From positions 1 to 64,000 of the forward strand of contig NZ_CAJHBO010000001.1 of assembly GCF_904846645.1 (NCBI RefSeq): a DNA stretch of 64,000 nucleotides, given 5' to 3'. This stretch comes from Psychrobacter sp. Pi2-1. Its GTDB lineage: Bacteria > Pseudomonadota > Gammaproteobacteria > Pseudomonadales > Moraxellaceae. Position numbers and translations under genes: made by a program. The notes beneath the pieces were generated by a model. That model saw only the letters and a program-made list of their open reading frames with translations, ran no database searches and was not told the DNA's origin. Shown piece by piece: positions 46,260 through 55,503 of the stretch; position 1 is the first letter of the stretch, and each line of letters starts with the position of its first letter.

Positions 46260-47276
46260 ATGGATTTAAAACAGCTTAATGCGTTTATCGCGGTTGCAGA
46301 TTTGCGCAGCTTTAGCGCTGCCGCCACCAAGACAGGATTGTCACAGCCGAGCCTGAGTCGATTGCTAAAACAGTTAGAGACTGATATGGGCGTGGTGCTT
46401 ATTGATCGCTACCACAGGCCCCTACATCTGACTGAAGCGGGCAGTTTTTTCTACGATAAAATAAGCACTATCCTGACCGAGATTGATACTGTAACCAGTA
46501 TGACTCAGCGTCTATCAGCACCTAGCAGCGTTTTAAATATAGGTTTTGTGCCCTCAGTGCTATATGGCCTGTTGCCTGAAATCATTGCCACGCTTAAACA
46601 GTTCAGCCCTGATATCGACGTTAATTTAAAAGACATCAGCTCATATCAACAAATGGATGCCCTCAAGTCTGGTGAGATTGATATAGGCTTTGGCCGATTT
46701 GCGCATCAAGATCCATGGATTCAGCAGATTCTGCTACGTCATGAACGCTATGTGGTAGCATTACCAAAGTCACATCCGCTTGCCAATGTACGTAAGCAGC
46801 GCTTGATAGACCTAGCGAATAATCGCTTAATTTTATACCATCAAACACATTTGCCAGTCTCGTCCACGGTGACGACAGAAACAGCGACCCACAAGCTGTC
46901 TACAAGTAGAGTCAACCGTGCTGCTAAGCATGACGCATCATCTAGCGAGCCTATTACTGAGCCTTTACTACATCTTTTTGCCCAGTATGGCATCTCACCT
47001 TTTATGACCACGACAGTCAGCGATTTGCAGGTCGCATTGGGGCTGGTCGCGGCAGGAGAAGGCATTACATTGGTGCCTGCCAGCTTGCAAACCGTACGTA
47101 CGGAACAGATCAGCTACCAACGTTTGGTTCATGAAAATGTCACCTCCCCTATTTATTTACACACCCTCAAAGACTTCGTACATCCAAAAATACCTGACTT
47201 GCTTACGGCCATTTATCACGTCTACGAACAGCGCGGCATTACTTATCGGCAGCAAAATTTTGTGTCACAGGCCTAA
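46260..47276 (+). CDS. LysR-family transcriptional regulator
   Basis: The 338-residue protein has the LysR helix-turn-helix at 1-60 (MDLKQLNAFIAVADLRSFSAAA, in parts, and LSQPSLSRLLKQLE) and a periplasmic-binding-like effector domain starting near 90 (LNIGFVPSVLYGLLPEII). An insertion of about 35 polar residues (TVTTETATHKLSTSRVNRAAK region) makes it longer than the usual 300. It precedes the Nramp-like gene, 284 bases away, and is divergent from the acidic membrane protein. The target is unknown, although either neighbour or the downstream prp genes could be controlled. Confidence 0.88.
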   Translation: MDLKQLNAFIAVADLRSFSAAATKTGLSQPSLSRLLKQLETDMGVVLIDRYHRPLHLTEAGSFFYDKISTILTEIDTVTSMTQRLSAPSSVLNIGFVPSVLYGLLPEIIATLKQFSPDIDVNLKDISSYQQMDALKSGEIDIGFGRFAHQDPWIQQILLRHERYVVALPKSHPLANVRKQRLIDLANNRLILYHQTHLPVSSTVTTETATHKLSTSRVNRAAKHDASSSEPITEPLLHLFAQYGISPFMTTTVSDLQVALGLVAAGEGITLVPASLQTVRTEQISYQRLVHENVTSPIYLHTLKDFVHPKIPDLLTAIYHVYEQRGITYRQQNFVSQA

Positions 47277-47560
47277 ATGGGCAGATATCCGATGAATATT
47301 GTGTTATAAAGAACCGCCAAAAATAATTCATTTTAAATATTGATATTATTTTATAACTATGCTAACTAACAAGAATAGCAATGCAAACAAATAGTAATAA
47401 TAACTAGAATAATCATTCTCCTAGACAGTGTTGGTGTGATAAAGTCGATACGATCTAAATCGTTTTATATTTAGACGGTTTATAGGACGTTCTTTTCTGA
47501 TCATTGGCAAGCTGACACAGGTAAGTGATAATTTGCTGTTTTAACCATTTCGAGGTATTC

Positions 47561-48847
47561 ATGTCCACACAACAACTCAACAACCCAAGTGCCCCTGACG
47601 ATAGCGTTGCCTCGCAACAAGAGGACTTTAGCTGGCGCATCTTTGGCCCAGGCATTTTGATGGCAACTGCTGCCATTGGTGGTTCGCATTTGATTTCATC
47701 AACACAGGCGGGTGCTATCTATGGCTGGCAATTGGCCATTATGATTGTATTGGCCAACGTGTTTAAGTATCCGTTTTTTCGCTTTGCAACTGACTACGTC
47801 TACGATACTGGCGAGAGTTTGATTGCAGGCTATGCCAAACGCTCAAAGGTATATCTTTGGGTATATTTTATTCTTTCTATCTTGTCAGCGGTTATTAGTA
47901 CGGGTGCGGTCTCACTTATTGCTGCCGTAATTTTGGGCTTTATGTTGCCAGCCTCACTTGGTCTGTCGACAATGGCGTTATCTCTCATTATCGTCGCGGT
48001 CTCTTGGTTCTTTTTGATTGCAGGGCATTATAAGTTGCTCGATGGTGTGACTAAGTGGATTATGATTGCGCTTACCACGGCTACTGTTGCTGCAGTTATC
48101 ATTGCTGCTGGCAAGCCAACCGTTATGGCAGTAGATTTTGTGGCGGTCTCTCCTTGGAACCTGGCCACGTTGGGCTTCATCGTAGCACTCATGGGCTGGA
48201 TGCCAGCACCGCTAGAGTTTGCAGCGATTACCTCTATGTGGACCTCTGCCAAAGTCAAAGCAGATCACACCACGCATAGCCAAGGCTTGTTAGATTTTAA
48301 CGTTGGCTATGCAGTCTCAGCGATATTGGCATTGCTCTTCTTATCGTTAGGTGTGTTTGTCCAGTACGGATCAGGACAAGAGATTGAGTTGGTCGGCGGT
48401 GCTTATATCAACCAGTTGATCAATATGTATACCGCAACCATTGGTGAGTGGTCGAGACTGCTGGTCGCTTTCGTCGCCTTTATGTGTATGTTTGGCACGA
48501 CCATCACCTGTGCTGATGGCTATGGACGCGCTAATGCTGAATGTTGGCGCCTACTAAAAGGTGAAAGTGAAATCAACAAAAAGCAAGTCGCTTTTTGGAC
48601 CACCTATGCTATCGGTGGCGGGCTAGTGATTATCACGTTCTTTACCGGACAGCTAGGCTCAATGCTTAAGTTTGCCATGATATCAGCGTTCGTCTCTGCG
48701 CCTATTTTTGGTTGGTTAAACTACTCATTGGTTAAAAAGCATAAGAAACTGTCAGCAGGTATGAATGCTCTATCTATCGCAGGCTTGATATTCTTAGCAG
48801 GTTTCGCGTTATTGTTCTTGGCCAATATGGCAGGTTTATTTGCTTAA
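47561..48847 (+). CDS. Nramp-related transporter with altered metal-binding motifs
   Basis: From the ATG at 47561 (GAGG upstream) the protein has 428 residues and about eleven membrane helices. It starts GPGILMATAAIGGSHLISSTQAG, aligned with the first helix of Nramp metal transporters. Canonical Nramps carry D-P-G-N there and M-P-H in the sixth helix. Here the stretches are AIGGSH and LMGWMPAPLEF, so the standard manganese/iron site is missing. Related non-canonical members carry other cations or act as different transporters. Substrate unassigned. The ORF can be extended to 47525 but the added residues lack a ribosome-binding site. Confidence 0.8.
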   Translation: MSTQQLNNPSAPDDSVASQQEDFSWRIFGPGILMATAAIGGSHLISSTQAGAIYGWQLAIMIVLANVFKYPFFRFATDYVYDTGESLIAGYAKRSKVYLWVYFILSILSAVISTGAVSLIAAVILGFMLPASLGLSTMALSLIIVAVSWFFLIAGHYKLLDGVTKWIMIALTTATVAAVIIAAGKPTVMAVDFVAVSPWNLATLGFIVALMGWMPAPLEFAAITSMWTSAKVKADHTTHSQGLLDFNVGYAVSAILALLFLSLGVFVQYGSGQEIELVGGAYINQLINMYTATIGEWSRLLVAFVAFMCMFGTTITCADGYGRANAECWRLLKGESEINKKQVAFWTTYAIGGGLVIITFFTGQLGSMLKFAMISAFVSAPIFGWLNYSLVKKHKKLSAGMNALSIAGLIFLAGFALLFLANMAGLFA

Positions 48848-48901
48848 GCTTTTTGCTTAATTTAAAACTCAGCACTTAACAATCTTATTTAAGCGGAACA
48901 T

Positions 48902-48933
48902 AAGCCCTAATAGCCTAGCTGTTGGGGCTTTTT
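48902..48933 (+). terminator. Intrinsic terminator after the Nramp-like gene
   Basis: AAGCCCTAA (48902-48910) pairs with TTGGGGCTT (48922-48930, one G-U pair), followed by T residues. The remaining 230 bases up to prpB are very AT-rich, presumably the prp promoter region, without a hexamer pair I would call. Confidence 0.7.
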
Positions 48934-49220
48934 GATGAGTGTAATTATATCAATAAGGCAAGGCAGCCTTAGTAATTGTAACTAAATGTAAAAAATGGGA
49001 GATTCTAAAAGCTGTGATTTTAAGCAATATGAATACTTATTGTGAGAAATTACCAATAAATGCATAATGCTATTTATATTATGAATAATATTAAAAAATT
49101 TAATATATATCTTTATTTATTATAATCAATAATTCCGTTAGCGAGCTTTTTAGAGTTTAATAATTGGGTATAATCAGTCACAACAACGATAATACTTCCT
49201 CTATCTGCAAGGATACTAGC

Positions 49221-50114
49221 ATGACCACTTCTTCAGCAGGCGCACGCTTTCGCAGTGTACTCACTCAAAAAAATGATAACAATCAACCATTACAAATTGC
49301 AGGCGCTATCAACGCTTATACAGCGATGATGGCCACCCAAGTCGGTCATCAAGCGTTATATCTCTCTGGTGCTGGCGTGGCCAATGCCTCATTTGGTTTA
49401 CCTGATCTTGGTATGACCAGCCTTGATAACGTATTAGAAGATGCTCGCCGTATCACTGACGCAGTCGATACGCCACTACTAGTCGATATTGATACGGGTT
49501 TTGGCGGCGCATTCAATATTGCCCAAACCATCAGAAAGATGGAAAAAGCAGGCGTCGCGGCAGTACATATCGAAGACCAAGTGGCACAAAAACGTTGTGG
49601 TCATCGCCCAAATAAAGAAATCGTCAGCATCTCAGAAATGGTAGATCGTCTAAAGGCGGCATTAGACGCAAAAACGGATCCTGACTTTGTAGTGATGGCT
49701 CGTACAGATGCCCTATCAGTAGAAGGGCTGGACGCTGCTGTGGAGCGTGCCGTCGCATTCCAAGAAGCTGGCGCAGACATGATCTTTGCAGAAGCGCTAA
49801 CTGATATCGAGATGTATCGTAAGTTCACTGATGTATTGGACATTCCTGTACTGGCAAACATGACAGAGTTTGGTCAGACCGATCTATATACCACCGATCA
49901 GCTCTATAGTGTGGGTGTCGAGATGGTGCTATATCCGCTATCAGCCTTCCGCGCTATGAACAAAGCGGCACTGAACGTTTATCAGCATCTACTCAATGAC
50001 GGCACGCAAGAAAAAGTCGTCGATACCATGCAGACTCGTATGGAGCTCTATGATTTCTTAAACTATCATGAGTTTGAGCAGACACTAGACAAGCTATTTG
50101 CTGGTAACAAGTAA
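49221..50114 (+). CDS. prpB: Methylisocitrate lyase
   Basis: The start at ATG 49221 (AAGGA upstream) gives 297 residues, the usual PrpB length. The frame is open back to 49164 but the extension is not family-like. Motifs are [34 protein letters not shown] with the catalytic KRCGH, and [11 protein letters not shown]. The enzyme splits 2-methylisocitrate into pyruvate and succinate, the last step of the 2-methylcitrate cycle for propionate. It opens the prp cluster, which also holds prpC, acnD and prpF. Confidence 0.95.
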   Translation: MTTSSAGARFRSVLTQKNDNNQPLQIAGAINAYTAMMATQVGHQALYLSGAGVANASFGLPDLGMTSLDNVLEDARRITDAVDTPLLVDIDTGFGGAFNIAQTIRKMEKAGVAAVHIEDQVAQKRCGHRPNKEIVSISEMVDRLKAALDAKTDPDFVVMARTDALSVEGLDAAVERAVAFQEAGADMIFAEALTDIEMYRKFTDVLDIPVLANMTEFGQTDLYTTDQLYSVGVEMVLYPLSAFRAMNKAALNVYQHLLNDGTQEKVVDTMQTRMELYDFLNYHEFEQTLDKLFAGNK

Positions 50115-50207
50115 CCAATGATTGGTTGTTAGCAACGCTGAGAAGATAAATTACCTCTGGGTGTTTTATCTTCTTAAAATTCGTATTCATTTGCCTTTAG
50201 GTTATTT

Positions 50208-50867
50208 ATGTCATTGTTCACTTCCCATACAGCGCTTAAAGCGACACTACTCAGTAGTACACTTGCGGGGCTACTACTCATCACTGGCTGTGATAAAACG
50301 CCAGAAACTGTCGATAACGTTGACACGACTACCAGTGAAACAAACGATACTGCTGTGACTCAAGCTGCGCCATCAAATGCTGTCTCTCAAGACGACTTGG
50401 TTATGACGACCATTACGTTAGATACCGTTAATAGCTTACTGCTTGCACCAATTATCAATAGTGGTGCACTCAGCGAAGAGCAGGTCAGCTGCCTTGAGTC
50501 GCGCGATAAAGATTTGGGCAAAGCCGAAGTTGATAGCTTTTATAAGTCTCAATTCACCGACGCAGAGCTAAAAGAGCTAGATAGCTTTTATACGTCAGAC
50601 GTTGGCAAAAAGCTGCTTGCTTTTGGCAATGAGCAATTGCGTGTCATGAATGGCGAAGAAGTCGCAACCCCGATGGCTGACCCTACCCCAGAAGAAATGA
50701 CTGAAATCCAGACATTTATGGAGTCGCCACTGGGTGTCAAGTATATGGAAATCAATAATGCAGAAGGCGAAGGTAGCGCGATGGAGGTCTTGAACGGCCC
50801 TATTGAAGCTGAGTTTAAGCGTTGTAATGTCGACTTAGACGGTCCACAGCCTGAACAGCCTGCATAA
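50208..50867 (+). CDS. Lipoprotein with DUF2059-like domain inside the prp cluster
   Basis: A 219-residue lipoprotein with signal and lipobox ending ITGC (C28), a Thr/Asp/Val-rich linker, and a helical domain containing FYKSQFTDAELKELDSFYTSDVGKKLLAF, a DUF2059-type pattern, then LNGPIEAEFKRC. Function unknown. It lies 93 bases after prpB and 108 before prpC on the same strand, but has no obvious role in propionate metabolism, so it may be a passenger. Confidence 0.75.
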   Translation: MSLFTSHTALKATLLSSTLAGLLLITGCDKTPETVDNVDTTTSETNDTAVTQAAPSNAVSQDDLVMTTITLDTVNSLLLAPIINSGALSEEQVSCLESRDKDLGKAEVDSFYKSQFTDAELKELDSFYTSDVGKKLLAFGNEQLRVMNGEEVATPMADPTPEEMTEIQTFMESPLGVKYMEINNAEGEGSAMEVLNGPIEAEFKRCNVDLDGPQPEQPA

Positions 50868-50975
50868 CGCTCAACTGGCGCTATAGTCAGTCATTAACCA
50901 ATAAATTTCTCATCAGAAACATCGTTAGATATACTGTTTTCACCCAAAAAAGCTACCCACAAAAGGAATGTAAAC

Positions 50976-52103
50976 ATGGCAGCACAAAAAGAACTTTCAG
51001 GTGCAGGTCTACGCGGACAAGTCGCTGGTAAAACCGCTCTATCTACCGTCGGCAAATCAGGCTCTGGTCTGACCTATCGCGGCTATGACGTATCAGAACT
51101 AGCCGACAAGTGTATTTTTGAAGAAGTGGCGTACCTGCTGCTATATGGTAACTTGCCTACGCAAAGCGAGCTTGATGCCTATCAAGCCAAGCTAAAAAAA
51201 CTACGCGGCCTACCACAAGCATTAAAAGATGTGCTTGAGCGCATTCCAAGCGACGCGCATCCAATGGATGTGCTACGTACTGGCTGCTCTATGCTTGGCA
51301 ACCTTGAGACCGAAACTGATTTTGCCCAGCAAAACGATCAAACTGACCGTATGCTAGCGGCCTTCCCATCGATTATCAACTATTGGTATCGTTTTACCCA
51401 CGACAATGTACGTATCGAGACCGATACAAATGATGCCACTATTGGTGGTCATTTCTTACATTTGCTCAAAGGCGAAAAACCAAACGAGCTGCACGAAAAA
51501 GTAATGAACGTCTCGCTTATTCTTTATGCAGAGCATGAGTTTAACGCGTCGACCTTTACCGCTCGTGTGTGTGCATCTACCTTGTCTGATATCCATTCTT
51601 GTATCACTGGTGCAATCGGTTCACTACGCGGTCCATTGCATGGCGGCGCGAATGAAGCGGCGATGGATATGATTGAAGGCTTTAGCTCACCTGATGACGC
51701 TGAAGAAGAGATGATGGGCATGCTGGCTCGTAAAGACAAAATTATGGGCTTTGGTCACGCAATCTATAGCGAATCAGATCCGCGTAACGTGGTGATTAAA
51801 GGCTGGGCTGAGAAGCTGGCTGCTGATGTTGGTGATGAAGTGTTATACCCCGTCTCGGTACGCTGTGAAGAAGTGATGTGGCGTGAGAAGAAACTGTTTT
51901 GTAATGCTGACTTTTTCCATGCATCTGCCTATCACTTCATGGGTATCCCGACCAAGCTATTCACACCAATCTTTGTCTGCTCACGTTTGACTGGTTGGGC
52001 TGCTCACGTGTTTGAGCAACGTGCTAATAACCGTATCATTCGCCCAAGCGCAGAATACACTGGTGAAGATCTGCGTCCAGTACCAGATATGAGCGCGCGT
52101 TAA
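50976..52103 (+). CDS. prpC: 2-Methylcitrate synthase
   Basis: The 375-residue protein has the citrate synthase fold with PrpC features: start GAGLRGQVAGKTALSTVG (as in SGAGLRGQ...), LTYRGYDVSELAD, the catalytic regions GPLHGGANEAAM and KIMGFGHAIYSESDPR, and the final RPSAEYTGEDLRPVP. It condenses propionyl-CoA with oxaloacetate to 2-methylcitrate. AAAAGGA lies upstream of the ATG. Context with prpB, acnD and prpF makes 2-methylcitrate synthase, rather than citrate synthase, the right call. Confidence 0.95.
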   Translation: MAAQKELSGAGLRGQVAGKTALSTVGKSGSGLTYRGYDVSELADKCIFEEVAYLLLYGNLPTQSELDAYQAKLKKLRGLPQALKDVLERIPSDAHPMDVLRTGCSMLGNLETETDFAQQNDQTDRMLAAFPSIINYWYRFTHDNVRIETDTNDATIGGHFLHLLKGEKPNELHEKVMNVSLILYAEHEFNASTFTARVCASTLSDIHSCITGAIGSLRGPLHGGANEAAMDMIEGFSSPDDAEEEMMGMLARKDKIMGFGHAIYSESDPRNVVIKGWAEKLAADVGDEVLYPVSVRCEEVMWREKKLFCNADFFHASAYHFMGIPTKLFTPIFVCSRLTGWAAHVFEQRANNRIIRPSAEYTGEDLRPVPDMSAR

Positions 52104-52124
52104 TTTTTTAAATCTTAACCTTGC

Positions 52125-52149
52125 AGGGTTTGCTTAATAAGCAAGCCCT
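52125..52149 (+). other. Stem-loop between prpC and the small acidic gene
   Basis: Bases 52125-52135 pair with 52139-52149 in an 11-bp stem (one G-U pair) with a 3-base loop. No T-run follows directly, so it is more likely a partial terminator or an mRNA stabiliser that lowers expression of the downstream genes. Confidence 0.5.
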
Positions 52150-52200
52150 ATCACCTGAAAATTAAAAAAATTTATTTCCTTTATAAAAGAAAAAATAATT

Positions 52201-52560
52201 ATGAGTGAAAATATCTTGTATATCGTTCCAATTGATAGAGACTATCAAGCAACAGCAGAGCACGTAGAAAATGCTTTTTCTTATTTTGAAGAAATGATTA
52301 TTGAAGCTGAGCATGAACCTTGCGTTTGGGAAAATGCCTCTTTTTCTAACGATGATAATCAGGTCATAGTAGCAAACACTGCTCTAACCGCAGGTTGGAT
52401 ATCTGGTAGTGAGGAGCATTGGAAATTAGATGATGAAGAATATGAAGAAGGCGAAGAATATTATGAAATTATGTACGGTACTCAACTGAATGACAAAGCA
52501 CAGCAAAAGCTTGAGCAACTGTTTGGAACAGAACTTGAATTAATTTGGGTACGTAATTGA
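52201..52560 (+). CDS. Small acidic protein of unknown function within the prp cluster
   Basis: The 119-residue protein is strongly acidic (EYEEGEEYYEIMYGTQ) with no signal or membrane segment. It starts MSENILYIVPIDRDYQATAEHVENA and ends FGTELELIWVRN. I do not recognise the family. The ATG at 52201 is preceded by an AT-rich stretch with a weak AAAGA-type site. It lies 97 bases after prpC and 72 before acnD. Base use is more AT-rich than in the flanking prp genes, suggesting a later insertion. Confidence 0.65.
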   Translation: MSENILYIVPIDRDYQATAEHVENAFSYFEEMIIEAEHEPCVWENASFSNDDNQVIVANTALTAGWISGSEEHWKLDDEEYEEGEEYYEIMYGTQLNDKAQQKLEQLFGTELELIWVRN

Positions 52561-52632
52561 GTATATGGACGAGTAGAGATACAAGCTAAAACTATCATTA
52601 TATACATTCCAGCCAACAGCCAAAGGTGACTT

Positions 52633-55290
52633 ATGGACAACGCCCTAGTACAACCAATGAACGAACAATTCAAAAAGCCACTTCCCGGTACTGACCTTTA
52701 TTACTTTGATACTCGAGAAGCCGTCGAGAGTATCGAAGCAGGCGCTTATGATAAGCTACCATTCTGCTCAAAAGTATTGTGCGAAAACCTAGTACGCCGT
52801 TGCCCACCAGAAGAGTTAACCGATGCGCTAAAGCAGCATATCGAAGGCAAGCAAGACCTCGACTTTCCTTGGTACCCTGCCCGCGTCGTTTGTCATGATA
52901 TCTTGGGTCAGACGGCCTTTGTTGATTTGGCGGGTCTACGTGATGCTATCGCTGAGCAAGGCGGTGATCCGTCCAAGGTAAACCCTATCGTGCCAACCCA
53001 GCTTATTGTTGACCATTCATTGGCCGTTGAGCATGCAGGCTTCGAAGATGACGCGTTTGAGAAAAACCGCGCGATTGAAGAGCGCCGCAACGATGATCGT
53101 TTTCACTTTATCAACTGGTGTCAGTATGCCTTTGACAATGTGAATGTCGTACCGCCTGGTAACGGCATCATGCATCAGATCAACCTAGAAAAAATGTCAC
53201 CTGTCGTACAGGTCGTGCACAATAAAGCGGGTGAAGAAATCGCATTTGCCGACACCTTAGTTGGTACTGATAGCCACACACCGATGGTTGATGCACTAGG
53301 TGTGATCTCAATCGGGGTTGGCGGTCTAGAAGCTGAAAGCGTCATGCTAGGTAACCCATCATATATGCGCCTGCCTGATTACGTTGGCGTCAAGCTCACT
53401 GGCAAATTGCAAAAAGGCATCACTGGTACGGATCTCGTACTGGCGATGACTGAGTTCTTACGCGACGCAGGTGTGGTCTCTACCTATATCGAATTCTTTG
53501 GTGACGGTGCACGCCAGCTAAGTGTCGGTGACCGCGCTTCTATCTCCAACATGACGCCTGAGTATGGTGCCACTGCTGCGATGTTCTATATCGATGAGCA
53601 AACCACTGACTATCTGCGTTTGACTGGTCGTAGTGAAGAACAGATTAAGTTGGTTGAGCAGTATGCCAAGCAAACGGGCCTATGGGCTGACGGCATGGAA
53701 AAAGCCGAATACGCACGCGTCCTTGAGTTTGATTTGTCATCAGTTGGTCGTAATATGGCAGGTCCTTCGCGTCCACATGCCCGTGTATCGACCACTGACT
53801 TGGTTGCCAAAGGTATCGCTCATGGCGCTGACGAAAAACTGCCTGAACCGAAAGATGGCCTGATGCCAGATGGCGCGGTTATTATCGCTGCTATTACTAG
53901 CTGTACCAATACTTCAAACCCACGCAACATGGTGGCCGCAGGCCTTGTCGCTCGTAACGCCAATGCCAAAGGCCTATTACGTAAACCTTGGGTGAAGTCA
54001 TCCTTAGCACCTGGTTCAAAAACGGTCAAAATGTACTTAGAAGAAGCAGGGCTGATGCCAGAATTGCAAGAAATTGGCTTTGATGTAGTCGGCTTCGCTT
54101 GTACGACGTGTAACGGTATGAGCGGTGCGCTAGACCCTGATATCGAAAAAGAAATCATCGACAATGATTTATTTACCACAGCAGTGCTCTCTGGTAACCG
54201 TAACTTTGATGGTCGTATTCACCCATACGCCAAGCAAGCATTTTTGGCATCGCCACCACTGGTTATTGCTTATGCCATCGCTGGTAACATCCGCTTTGAT
54301 ATCGAAAAAGACTCATTGGGCAAAGACCAAGATGGCAATGACGTCTATCTAAAAGACATCTGGTTTGATGATGAAGAGGTGGATGCCATTGTCGCTGCTG
54401 CCGTTAAGCCTGAGCAGTTCAATGCGGTATATATTCCAATGTTTGATGAAGCCAAAAAAGACACAGGTAAGGCATTAAGCCCATTGTATGACTGGCGTGA
54501 AATGACCACTTATATCCGCCGTCCGCCGTACTGGGAAGGCAAAATGGCTAAGAAAAATAAACTGACAGGCCTACGTCCGCTTGCAGTCCTTGGTGACAAC
54601 ATCACAACCGACCATATGTCACCATCAAACGCTATCCTTGGCTCATCGGCAGCTGGCGAGTATCTCGATACTATGGGCTTGCCTGCCGAGGACTATAACT
54701 CATACGCAACCCATCGCGGCGACCATTTAACCGCGCAACGTGCCACCTTTGCCAACCCTAAGCTATTGAACGAAATGGTACGCGATGAAGATGGCGAAGT
54801 TGTCCAAGGCTCACTGGCGCGCGTCGAACCAGAAGGTCAAGTCATGCGCATGTGGGAAGCGATTGAAACCTACATGAACCGTGAGCAGCCGCTTATCATC
54901 ATCGCAGGTGATGGCTATGGTCAAGGCTCAAGCCGAGATTGGGCTGCCAAAGGTGTCCGTCTCGCTGGCGTAGAAGCCGTCGTCGCTGAGGACTTTGAGC
55001 GTATTCATCGTCAAAATTTAGTGGGCATGGGTGCGCTGCCTTTACAGTTTGAGGAAGGAGTGACTCGTCATACGCTAAATATCGATGGTACGGAAACCTT
55101 TGATGTCACAGGTGAAGTCTCGGCTGGCGGGTTGATGACTCTAGTGATTCATCGTGCCGATGGTAGCAACACTGAGACACCTATTATCTGCCGATTAGAT
55201 ACGGCTGATGAGGTTAAAATGTACAATGCTGGTGGTATGCTACAACGCTTTGCTAAAGAGTTTATCGAAGGTACGCTTGATATCGTTTAA
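52633..55290 (+). CDS. acnD: Fe/S-dependent 2-methylcitrate dehydratase
   Basis: The 885-residue protein is an aconitase-family enzyme of the AcnD group. Cysteine ligands of the 4Fe-4S cluster are in ITSCTNTSNP and GFACTTCNGMSG. Other signatures are VGTDSHTPMVDALG and, in the swivel domain, GDGYGQGSSRDWAAKG. AcnD dehydrates 2-methylcitrate and needs PrpF, whose gene follows. Together they replace PrpD. AAAGG precedes the ATG. Length is slightly above the usual, around 865. Confidence 0.93.
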   Translation: MDNALVQPMNEQFKKPLPGTDLYYFDTREAVESIEAGAYDKLPFCSKVLCENLVRRCPPEELTDALKQHIEGKQDLDFPWYPARVVCHDILGQTAFVDLAGLRDAIAEQGGDPSKVNPIVPTQLIVDHSLAVEHAGFEDDAFEKNRAIEERRNDDRFHFINWCQYAFDNVNVVPPGNGIMHQINLEKMSPVVQVVHNKAGEEIAFADTLVGTDSHTPMVDALGVISIGVGGLEAESVMLGNPSYMRLPDYVGVKLTGKLQKGITGTDLVLAMTEFLRDAGVVSTYIEFFGDGARQLSVGDRASISNMTPEYGATAAMFYIDEQTTDYLRLTGRSEEQIKLVEQYAKQTGLWADGMEKAEYARVLEFDLSSVGRNMAGPSRPHARVSTTDLVAKGIAHGADEKLPEPKDGLMPDGAVIIAAITSCTNTSNPRNMVAAGLVARNANAKGLLRKPWVKSSLAPGSKTVKMYLEEAGLMPELQEIGFDVVGFACTTCNGMSGALDPDIEKEIIDNDLFTTAVLSGNRNFDGRIHPYAKQAFLASPPLVIAYAIAGNIRFDIEKDSLGKDQDGNDVYLKDIWFDDEEVDAIVAAAVKPEQFNAVYIPMFDEAKKDTGKALSPLYDWREMTTYIRRPPYWEGKMAKKNKLTGLRPLAVLGDNITTDHMSPSNAILGSSAAGEYLDTMGLPAEDYNSYATHRGDHLTAQRATFANPKLLNEMVRDEDGEVVQGSLARVEPEGQVMRMWEAIETYMNREQPLIIIAGDGYGQGSSRDWAAKGVRLAGVEAVVAEDFERIHRQNLVGMGALPLQFEEGVTRHTLNIDGTETFDVTGEVSAGGLMTLVIHRADGSNTETPIICRLDTADEVKMYNAGGMLQRFAKEFIEGTLDIV

Positions 55291-55337
55291 GATTATCCTG
55301 TAGGTTTTAGCATGATAAATAGAAAAGTATAGAAGTC

Positions 55338-55383
55338 GCCGATGTTGTATAACCTTATATGACATCGGCTTTTATTTGCTTTT
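55338..55383 (+). terminator. Terminator-like hairpin between acnD and prpF
   Basis: GCCGATGT (55338-55345) pairs with ACATCGGC (55372-55379), with a 26-base loop that can form weak inner pairs, followed by four T. It suggests that prpF is only partly co-transcribed with acnD. Confidence 0.55.
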
Positions 55384-55503
55384 GCGTTCTATACACTGAG
55401 TTTTGTCACTTACTCCTAAGTACTAGATAATAGCTAAATATTGAGTTTACTTGCTGATGGCACCATACCTATTCTTATAACAATATAAAAAGGACTTAAT
55501 ACA

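Noticed and set aside
50141-50174. 10-bp inverted repeat after prpB as a terminator
   Set aside because: The stem is AT-rich with a 14-base loop and no T-run follows, so it is not convincing.
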